This document shows, piece after piece, positions 57,884-64,000 of a DNA stretch of 64,000 nucleotides (position 1 is the first letter of the stretch; each line of letters opens with the position of its first letter). Source of the stretch: Pseudomonadota bacterium. Lineage in GTDB: Bacteria; Desulfobacterota; Desulfobacteria; Desulfobacterales; RPRI01. The DNA lies in assembly GCA_018817425.1 (NCBI GenBank), contig JAHITX010000123.1, positions 62,001 through 126,000 on the forward strand, read 5' to 3'. The notes beneath the pieces were generated by a model. It was given only the letters and a program-made list of their open reading frames with translations. It did not search any database and had not been told where the DNA came from. Both the position numbers and the translations under genes were made by a program.

Positions 57884-58630
57884 CTACAGCAGAGCTTCAA
57901 CTTCAGATATTATTTCTTTCATTACTTCTCCGGCATTGCCCCTGATAATATAATCGCTGATACTTGAGGTAAGAGGAGTGTTTTCGGGATTTATTTCTAT
58001 TATCTTTGCCCCCGACTCTTTTGCATCTACTGGTATGTTTGATGCCGGATAAACAACCGCAGATGTTCCAACAACCAGCATAATATCACATTCACGGGAG
58101 ATTTTTCCCGAACGGAATAAATGATCCTGCGGTATCATTTCACCGAAGAATACACAATCCGGTCTTAAGATACCTCCACATCCACATTTAGGTGGGATTT
58201 CCTTAAGAGAAACTTTGGAAGTCTCAATTGTTTTTCCACATTCAAGACATCTTTGCAATGCAAAGGTGCCATGAAACTCAATAACATCGGTATTTCCGGC
58301 AAGCTGATGAAGCCCGTCAACATTCTGGGTTATAATTGTACTTAGAATTTTTAACTCTTCAAGTTTTGCAAGACCTATATGAGCGTTATTCGGCTTAGCA
58401 TTTTCAATTACATCTTTCATCTCCCTTATGAGAATATTCCATACTCTAGCAGGGTCTCGCATAAAAGAGTCAATATGTGCAAATTCCATTGGATCAATTT
58501 TTTCCCATATTCCGCCTTTTCCTCTGAATGGAGGGATACCGCTTTCCACCGAAATACCGGCTCCTGTTAGAGCTACAACATTATTGGAGTTTGCAAGATC
58601 TCTCGCTGCTTTTTTGATGAGGTTTTCCAT
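57884..58630 (-). CDS. cobB: SIR2-family NAD-dependent deacylase
   Basis: 248 aa, full length. NAD-binding VALTGAGISVESGIPPFRG, the catalytic His in VIEFHGTF, zinc cysteines in CLECGK and CGCGG, and VVGTSAVVYPAS are present. Removes acyl groups from protein lysines, for example on acetyl-CoA synthetase. Its position immediately before the RACo-like gene hints at deacylation of Wood-Ljungdahl or acetate enzymes; this is inference. Confidence 0.94.
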   Translation of the reverse strand: MENLIKKAARDLANSNNVVALTGAGISVESGIPPFRGKGGIWEKIDPMEFAHIDSFMRDPARVWNILIREMKDVIENAKPNNAHIGLAKLEELKILSTIITQNVDGLHQLAGNTDVIEFHGTFALQRCLECGKTIETSKVSLKEIPPKCGCGGILRPDCVFFGEMIPQDHLFRSGKISRECDIMLVVGTSAVVYPASNIPVDAKESGAKIIEINPENTPLTSSISDYIIRGNAGEVMKEIISEVEALL

Positions 58631-58673
58631 TTTAAATTTTTGTTTCTTTCAATTTCCAAACAATAAACAAAGT

Positions 58674-59756
58674 TTATTTATCGATTAAAGATTTAATCTT
58701 CTTTTTTTGATCCGGTGTAAGCTTATCAAACTCAAGCTTTACCCCAACAGGTCTTCTTTCTACAATCTTTGCATTAACCATCACAGAATTTTCTTCTGTT
58801 TCATCCGAAATAGTAAGAATAATATTTTGACCCATTGAAAAAATTTCACCTGTTTCAAGAAAGAACCCCTTCATAGTAATATCTTCTACTAAAACCCTGT
58901 TTGAAATATCATCCGTATCGTATTCTACTACCAACTGCCTTAAAATCTCATTATTCTTATTGGCATGTGTTTTTGTAAAACCGGGTTTTGTTTGAGCTTG
59001 TAAATCATCTGTAATGTTTAAGGCAATTAAAGTAATATTATCATCACCTCCCCGCTCATTGGCAAGATCAACCAACATTCGGCTTGCATTTAAAGCGGAG
59101 TTATTTTTCATGATATCCATTATTTCTTCAGGTTTTACTTTATCACTAAGGCCATCTGAACACACAAGAACTTGATCACCGGTAAATATTTTAATTTCAC
59201 GAAAATCAGGTTCTACCTCCTTTTTAATACCTATAGCCCTTGTAATTGTATGCCTGAATCTTTCCGAAAGAGGCTGCGCACCGGCAGGAGCAAAGGCTGC
59301 GTATTCGGCCATCGCCGTATGTGGCACTGATAGCATATCAATTTCATTATTACGAAAAAGATATATAGGACTGTCTCCCACATTTAACGCAATCAGTTTA
59401 TCGGATACTACAAAAACAGCGGAAACAGTTGAACCCATTCCTTTACATGCTGATTCTTTTTTTGAAAGTCTGTAAACTCGTTTGTTGGCTTCCGCAACAC
59501 TTGTTAGAAGCCATGAGGCCTGGATTGAAACATCTTGAATGGATTTAATTTTATCGGTATCACCACAAACATATAGGCCCATCATTTCTTTTAGTGTATC
59601 TACAACAAGTTTGCTGGCTACTTCTCCTGCATTATGTCCGCCCATTCCATCGGCAACTACATAAAGACAATTGCTTTCATCAACAAAATAAGAGTCTTCA
59701 TTCCCTGGTCTTTTTCTGCCGGTATCCGTAATCCCCGCCGATTCAACTTTAATCAT
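58674..59756 (-). CDS. PP2C-type phosphatase with PilZ-like domain
   Basis: 360 aa. The N-terminal 250 residues are a PP2C Ser/Thr phosphatase: GNEDSYFVD, VVADGMGGHNAG, VCSDGLSD, GGDDNITLI hold the metal-binding aspartates. The C-terminal ~100 residues are PilZ-like (VEDITMKGFFLETG), but the usual RxxxR c-di-GMP motif is not evident, so ligand binding is doubtful. It lies directly downstream of the Ser/Thr kinase gene, so the two probably form a reversible phosphorylation pair. Confidence 0.9.
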   Translation of the reverse strand: MIKVESAGITDTGRKRPGNEDSYFVDESNCLYVVADGMGGHNAGEVASKLVVDTLKEMMGLYVCGDTDKIKSIQDVSIQASWLLTSVAEANKRVYRLSKKESACKGMGSTVSAVFVVSDKLIALNVGDSPIYLFRNNEIDMLSVPHTAMAEYAAFAPAGAQPLSERFRHTITRAIGIKKEVEPDFREIKIFTGDQVLVCSDGLSDKVKPEEIMDIMKNNSALNASRMLVDLANERGGDDNITLIALNITDDLQAQTKPGFTKTHANKNNEILRQLVVEYDTDDISNRVLVEDITMKGFFLETGEIFSMGQNIILTISDETEENSVMVNAKIVERRPVGVKLEFDKLTPDQKKKIKSLIDK

Positions 59757-59806
59757 TTTACTTTAAAGTGTCCTCATATGTAGAGTAAATTTGCAAGCTA
59801 TAATTG

Positions 59807-61087
59807 TTATGATTCTCCCGCCAATCGGTCAACAAGAGTTAAAGCAAAATTTTTCAAAAAAAGCAGTTGAATCGATTTGGAAGCATTATCAAGAAGCGGA
59901 GCACTTATTACAAGAAGAATGCAATCAGTTTCTGCAACAACTGTAGCTGTTCTGGCCCGACCGCTTATATATGCCATTTCCCCAAAGCAATTTCCCTGGC
60001 CTACTGCGGCAAGTTTTTTATTATCTTTTGTTATTGCTACCTTCCCACTCATAATTATATAAAAAGTATCATCTATTTCACCCTCACTTACTATTTTTTT
60101 CCCTTTGGGTATTTTTGATATTTTACTAACCGAAAGCAGTTCTTTTATATGTTTTTTTGTAAAGTTTTTAAAAAAAGGAAGATGGTTTATAAATCCTATA
60201 ATATCATTTACTCTTTCATTACCTTGTGACCCGGCCAAACCCCTTTGAACCACTCTTAAGTCATAGGAAAGCTCAATACAACTCTGGTAACGATCATCCG
60301 GATTTTTAGCAAGGGTTTTTTGTATTATTTCGTCAAGTATTTTTGGTATTCCACTTCTAAGACTCGAAACAGGCACAGGATCTTCATTGCTGATTTTATA
60401 CATAATGGAAAAATGATTATCTCCCGGAAAGGCCTTAACTCCGGCAAGTAATTCATAAAGGACACAGCCCAAAGAAAATATGTCAGAAATGGCAGAAACC
60501 TTTGAGTCTTTCAATTGCTCGGGCGACATATATCTGGGTGTGCCCAATATGGCCATATCTAATGTAGCCTCTGAAATATGAGCAATGCTGAAATCGGTAA
60601 TTTTGGGAAATAGTGAAGAATCCATCATTATATTTGTAGGCTTAATATCTCTGTGTATGACTTTCTGTTGATGAGCATAATCAAGAGCGTTACAAACATT
60701 TATTATAATTTTGATGATTGTATTTACAGGAAGTTGATTTTCTTTTTTACAGTATTTTAAAAGGGTATCGCCTTTGACATATTCAATTGCCATATAACAA
60801 TAGTCTCTATAAACACCGGCATCATATATTGAAACAATGTTGGGGTGACTGAGTCTTCCGGCAGATTGTGCTTCAACAAAAAAATGACTTCTTTCTTTAT
60901 CCGTATTGAATTTTGAAAGTTTGATTGCTACAACCCTTTTTATATAAGGATCAAGCCCCATATATACAACACCGGACCCTCCCTGTCCCAGCTTTCGAAT
61001 TATTTTATATCTTCCAACTGTATCAATATTATCAAGATCTTTACCTGGTACAGGTTTATCATCTATAGTGTCATCTTGCATTAACAT
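59807..61087 (-). CDS. Ser/Thr protein kinase with cyclic-nucleotide-binding domain
   Basis: 426 aa. Kinase domain about residues 25-290: glycine loop LGQGGSGVVYMG, Lys in VVAIKLSKF, catalytic HRDIKPTNIM, and GTPRYMSPEQ. The DFG motif reads DFS (TDFSIAH), which keeps the metal-binding Asp but changes the Gly. A cNMP-binding domain follows (about 305-415: GKKIVSEGEIDDTFYIIM; FGEMAYISGRARTATV). Two cyclases in the window could supply its ligand. An ATG at 61081 has a better spaced AGG. Six bases after the MBL gene. Confidence 0.9.
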   Translation of the reverse strand: MLMQDDTIDDKPVPGKDLDNIDTVGRYKIIRKLGQGGSGVVYMGLDPYIKRVVAIKLSKFNTDKERSHFFVEAQSAGRLSHPNIVSIYDAGVYRDYCYMAIEYVKGDTLLKYCKKENQLPVNTIIKIIINVCNALDYAHQQKVIHRDIKPTNIMMDSSLFPKITDFSIAHISEATLDMAILGTPRYMSPEQLKDSKVSAISDIFSLGCVLYELLAGVKAFPGDNHFSIMYKISNEDPVPVSSLRSGIPKILDEIIQKTLAKNPDDRYQSCIELSYDLRVVQRGLAGSQGNERVNDIIGFINHLPFFKNFTKKHIKELLSVSKISKIPKGKKIVSEGEIDDTFYIIMSGKVAITKDNKKLAAVGQGNCFGEMAYISGRARTATVVAETDCILLVISAPLLDNASKSIQLLFLKNFALTLVDRLAGES

Positions 61088-61093
61088 ACCTTT

Positions 61094-61933
61094 TTATAGA
61101 ATAAAAGCAGTATCACATGTTACGCCTAAACATTCTGTATCATAGCCTTTTCCGGCAGCGGTTTGATTGCATATTTTAACAATTTTATTCATTTCCACAT
61201 CAGTTCTTTCCTGATTCAGATGAAAAAGGCCAAGTTTCTTAACTCCTGCCTCAAAAGACATAGAAAGGACATCTGTATATACAGAGTGTCCCCATTCTAT
61301 TCTTCGGTCATATTCTTCCGGCTTATATTCTGCGTCATGAATAAGAAGATCAGCATACTTTGAAAATTCGATATATGATTTCATCGGAAGCCCACCATTA
61401 TGAACAAAACCAAGTTCATTATCAGTTAAAAAAACAAAAGTTTTATCATCTTCTATGAACTTATATCCACTTCCATTGTTAGGATGGCTTAATGGAATAG
61501 GAATTATCTTGACCGAGCCTATCTCAAACTCTGTAGGACATGCATCAATATATGCAATTTTTGCTTTTAAATCCGAATATTTTACAGGGAAATTCGGCGG
61601 CGCCATTACTTTTGAAAGTATTGTTTCAACAAATTTGCTGTGAAACGGACATCTATGCATATAAAATTCAGCCCGCTTTGAATAAAGAGGCTTAAAGAAA
61701 GGAAAACCCATAAGGTGATCCCAGTGTGCGTGAGTAAATATAAAATTATATTTATACAGGTTATTTTCTATAAGATGATTGCCGAGCCGCCTAATGCCTG
61801 TACCTGCATCAATTATAATAATATCATTACTCTTAGTACATATTTCTACACACGTAGTATCTCCGCCATAAATCAGATATTCTTTACCGGAGACAGGTAT
61901 CGAACCTCTTGACCCCCAGCATTTAATACGCAT
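61094..61933 (-). CDS. Metallo-beta-lactamase-fold hydrolase (phosphodiesterase-like)
   Basis: 279 aa. Metal motif THAHWDHLMG near residue 90, later His/Asp ligands in PLSHPNNGSG and LIHDAEYKPEE, HWGHS-like EWGHSVYTDV. The opening IKCWGSRGSIPVSG is typical of a subgroup near RNase Z and cyclic-nucleotide phosphodiesterases. Placed in the kinase/phosphatase operon, a role in cyclic-nucleotide turnover is attractive but unproven. Confidence 0.85.
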   Translation of the reverse strand: MRIKCWGSRGSIPVSGKEYLIYGGDTTCVEICTKSNDIIIIDAGTGIRRLGNHLIENNLYKYNFIFTHAHWDHLMGFPFFKPLYSKRAEFYMHRCPFHSKFVETILSKVMAPPNFPVKYSDLKAKIAYIDACPTEFEIGSVKIIPIPLSHPNNGSGYKFIEDDKTFVFLTDNELGFVHNGGLPMKSYIEFSKYADLLIHDAEYKPEEYDRRIEWGHSVYTDVLSMSFEAGVKKLGLFHLNQERTDVEMNKIVKICNQTAAGKGYDTECLGVTCDTAFIL

Positions 61934-61963
61934 ATCTCAACCTTCCCTTTAAAAGAAGTTTCA

Positions 61964-62785
61964 TTACAATGATTTTCCTAAAAAAGTGCTCCAGATACCG
62001 GCATGTTCCCATCTGTTTATTATTTTAACAGGAAGTTTTGATAAGTAAAACTCTATTTTATCCGCTTCGTTTTTAAGTAGTCCTGATAAAATGAAAAATT
62101 TTTTATGGAAAAATCCGTCTGCTTTAACAAGTTGCTCCATAATATCATAATGAATATTTGCAATAAGAAGGTCAGAAGGTAATTCTATAAAATCCTGGGC
62201 TAAACCCTGTAGTGAAATTATTCTATCTTCCAAACCATTCATTACGATATTTTTTCTTGCTGTGCCGGCAGAGAGATAATTGATATCAACAGCTATTACC
62301 TTGTTACCCCCAAGGCATGCTGCAATAATTGACAGCAATCCTGTTCCGGTTCCCAGATCAAGTACAGTGTCAATTTGTTCTTTTGCAAAAGCTACCTCAA
62401 GCGCTTCGATACAGTCATGAGTTGTCGGATGAGTTCCTGAGCCAAAAACCACTCCAGGATCTATCATAATATTAATTTTATTTTCTGTATTACTATTTGT
62501 AGCCCAGGGAGAAGTTATGTTGAATCGGCCTATATTAAGAGGAAAAGATGTTTTACCCTGCCATTCATCATATGTCATTTCATATTTATCAATTAATATC
62601 AGATTGGGCTGGGCGTCTAAAAGCATTTCAATATTTCCATAAGATGAGCTTTTAAAGAAAAGAAATGAAAAATTATCCTCCTCCCAATTACCTATAAAGT
62701 CGGAACCAAATAATTTAAAATCGGGTTTAACACGCCCTTCAATAGAATAGATATAAAGTTGTTTATAAGGATTTTCTGCTGTCAT
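61964..62785 (-). CDS. prmA: Ribosomal protein L11 methyltransferase
   Basis: 273 aa. The SAM-binding motif VLDLGTGTGLLSIIAA, preceded by DPGVVFGSGTHPTT, and the LLIANIHYDIM motif (usual NPPY-type region) identify PrmA, which methylates ribosomal protein L11. The N-terminal half is more divergent than usual. In line with AcsF upstream (38 bp) and the MBL gene downstream (30 bp), all on the minus strand. Confidence 0.9.
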   Translation of the reverse strand: MTAENPYKQLYIYSIEGRVKPDFKLFGSDFIGNWEEDNFSFLFFKSSSYGNIEMLLDAQPNLILIDKYEMTYDEWQGKTSFPLNIGRFNITSPWATNSNTENKINIMIDPGVVFGSGTHPTTHDCIEALEVAFAKEQIDTVLDLGTGTGLLSIIAACLGGNKVIAVDINYLSAGTARKNIVMNGLEDRIISLQGLAQDFIELPSDLLIANIHYDIMEQLVKADGFFHKKFFILSGLLKNEADKIEFYLSKLPVKIINRWEHAGIWSTFLGKSL

Positions 62786-62823
62786 ATAAATTGGTTACAC
62801 TGGCTCTATCTATAAACCCATAA

Positions 62824-63573
62824 TTACTTTATTATTCTGTCAAATATTTCAAAAGCCGCCTTAACCATATTGTTATCTAAGGGCATATCTATTGTCGGTC
62901 GACCGTTTAAATCGAATTCATAAAGGGTTTTATCATCCGGTATTGTTCCGGCAAACTTTATTCCGGTCTCTTTAATCATATTCAATATATCATCAGAAGG
63001 TTCTTCTTTACAGCGATTTATTATCATATAACTTTGGCCTACACCAATGTTAAGTTTTTTTGCAAGTTCGCCAATCCGTAGCCCAGCTTGGAGGCCACGC
63101 CTTGAAGTATCTGAAACTATCAGAAGAATATCAACATTTTTTGTCGTAAGCCGGCTGATATGTTCCATACCGGCCTCGTTATCTATAATAATATATGGAT
63201 AATTATCAATGAGCCGTTCTAAAAAACCTGTTAAAAGAGTGTTGGCGGCACAGTAACAACCGGAGCCTTCGGGCTGGCCCATAACAACAAGATCATATCC
63301 TGATGCTTCGACAACAGCCTGCTCCAGTTTCATCGACATAAACACATCCTTTGTCATACCGCCAGGAACTACTCCTTTCTTCATTTCTTCTCTGGCATTA
63401 CCAAGAGTATCTACTACATCAAGACCAAGAACTTCGTTCAAATTTGCATTGGAGTCAGCATCAACAGCAAGAATAGGCGTTTTACCTTTTGCTGTTAAAT
63501 ATTTTACTATCAATCCGCTTATTGTTGTTTTACCAGTTCCACCCTTTCCGGCAAGTGCTATAGAAAAAGACAT
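62824..63573 (-). CDS. acsF: CooC/AcsF-type nickel-insertion ATPase
   Basis: 249 aa MinD-like ATPase. Deviant Walker A ALAGKGGTGKTTISGL; VDADSNANL; and GCYCAANTLL with the CxC motif typical of CooC, where the cysteines bind nickel at the dimer interface. It loads nickel into carbon monoxide dehydrogenase or CODH/acetyl-CoA synthase. The CODH genes are outside this window. First gene of the minus-strand operon ending with the RACo-like gene. Confidence 0.93.
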   Translation of the reverse strand: MSFSIALAGKGGTGKTTISGLIVKYLTAKGKTPILAVDADSNANLNEVLGLDVVDTLGNAREEMKKGVVPGGMTKDVFMSMKLEQAVVEASGYDLVVMGQPEGSGCYCAANTLLTGFLERLIDNYPYIIIDNEAGMEHISRLTTKNVDILLIVSDTSRRGLQAGLRIGELAKKLNIGVGQSYMIINRCKEEPSDDILNMIKETGIKFAGTIPDDKTLYEFDLNGRPTIDMPLDNNMVKAAFEIFDRIIK

Positions 63574-63745
63574 GTATCAGCATTTCCTTATCAATTAATT
63601 TAAATTTTAAAAACCTGTTATTATATTTTTCCGTTAAATTCAATAAGTAGGATAGATAAAACAAACAGTCAAGCAACTTTTAATAACTTGGTAATAAGTC
63701 ACAATTATTTAAGATTAATAATACACTTCAAATAGCTGAAACTCC

Positions 63746-63774
63746 TTGCAAAGGTAATATTCTTATGCTAAAGT
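63746..63774 (+). promoter_or_regulatory. Weak sigma-70-type promoter before the phasin-like gene
   Basis: TTGCAA at 63746-63751 and TAAAGT at 63769-63774 with a 17-bp spacer. It lies in the divergent region between acsF and the phasin-like gene, about 120 bp before the latter's ATG. Confidence 0.35.
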
Positions 63775-63896
63775 GCAGCAATCGTTATGGATTATAACCA
63801 CATGATGATATGAAACGGGAATTGTGAGATACAATAATTTCAGTCTTAAGCATAGTACCATATCAAGCAAATCTTTTTAAATAAGGAGACAATTTT

Positions 63897-64000
63897 ATGT
63901 TTAATCTGGTTAAAAAAACAATGCTTACCGGAATTGGGTTTGCCTTAAAAACATGGGATGAAGTTGAAAGTAAGGCAAATGAGATTGCTATAAAAAGCAA
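63897..64000 (+). CDS. Phasin-like protein, 3'-partial
   Basis: The first 34 residues (MFNLVKKTMLTGIGFALKT then WDEVESKANE) match the N-terminus of small phasin-family/PHA granule-associated proteins. AAGGAGA ribosome site 8 bp before the ATG. The gene runs off the window. Confidence 0.65.
   Translation, partial: MFNLVKKTMLTGIGFALKTWDEVESKANEIAIKS

Noticed and set aside
1-64000. tRNA, rRNA and CRISPR
   Set aside because: No cloverleaf T-loop motifs, rRNA-like stretches or regularly spaced repeats were found by eye.

Overview
The window looks like part of the chromosome of an anaerobic Desulfobacterota bacterium, most likely of the Desulfobacterales type. The reasons are the AT-rich sequence, an HdrA/HdrL-MvhD electron-transfer cluster without HdrBC, a CooC/AcsF-type ATPase for carbon monoxide dehydrogenase/acetyl-CoA synthase, a RACo-like ASKHA corrinoid activator, a PEP-CTERM protein, a selenium-related YqeB/EF2563 protein and an apparent selenoprotein. 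No rRNA, tRNA or CRISPR array was seen. The taxonomic call is inference.

Layout. 1-7.5 kb holds a flavoprotein/iron-sulfur operon (HdrL-like, MvhD-like, FdhB/FrhB-like, and a giant duplicated HdrA with a complete receiver domain inside it). A PAS histidine kinase and a receiver-histidine kinase hybrid follow at 7.7-10.3 kb. 10.3-16.3 kb is a minus-strand block (FmdB-like, metallo-hydrolase, ATC-hydrolase-like, DUF364, YqeB-like, Tex). 16.4-25 kb has a sigma-54 promoter with a diguanylate cyclase, broken small genes, and two translationally coupled membrane/TPR proteins, one with a C39-like peptidase domain. 25.9-34.2 kb contains an alpha/beta hydrolase, the selenocysteine-containing CoA-disulfide reductase/NADH oxidase-like enzyme, a ZIP transporter, a GNAT-nitrilase fusion, a NIL-ferredoxin, MnmA and MtaB. 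34-48.7 kb has a PEP-CTERM protein, a RAYT transposase relic, a CHASE2 cyclase facing FecR and TPR-barrel genes, an ArgA-like acetyltransferase, fumarase, a TPR cyclase and a Kdo/WaaP-like kinase. 49-51.7 kb looks like a small island bounded by recombinase relics. 51.7-64 kb has a PreA-like enzyme, an SBP-PAS-HD-GYP protein and a long minus-strand operon (AcsF, PrmA, MBL hydrolase, Ser/Thr kinase with a cyclic-nucleotide domain, PP2C-PilZ, SIR2, RACo-like), then the start of a phasin-like gene.

Two results stand out. First, six copies of a non-coding element with imperfect ~28-bp terminal inverted repeats are scattered through 7.5-47.9 kb. Four are exactly 142 bp, and five of the six are flanked by perfect 4-bp direct repeats that differ from site to site (TACG, TTTC, TTCA, ACAC, AAAA). 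This is the signature of a MITE-like mobile element, and one insertion has rewritten the C-terminus of a gene. Second, an in-frame TGA sits exactly where the redox-active cysteine belongs in a CoADR/Nox-family enzyme and is followed by a well-placed SECIS-like hairpin.

Signalling is unusually dense: two class III cyclases, a cyclic-nucleotide-binding kinase, a diguanylate cyclase, an HD-GYP phosphodiesterase and a kinase pair next to an HdrA that carries its own receiver. The HdrA-receiver fusion suggests phosphorelay control of a redox complex, which is an inference from domain order and neighbourhood.
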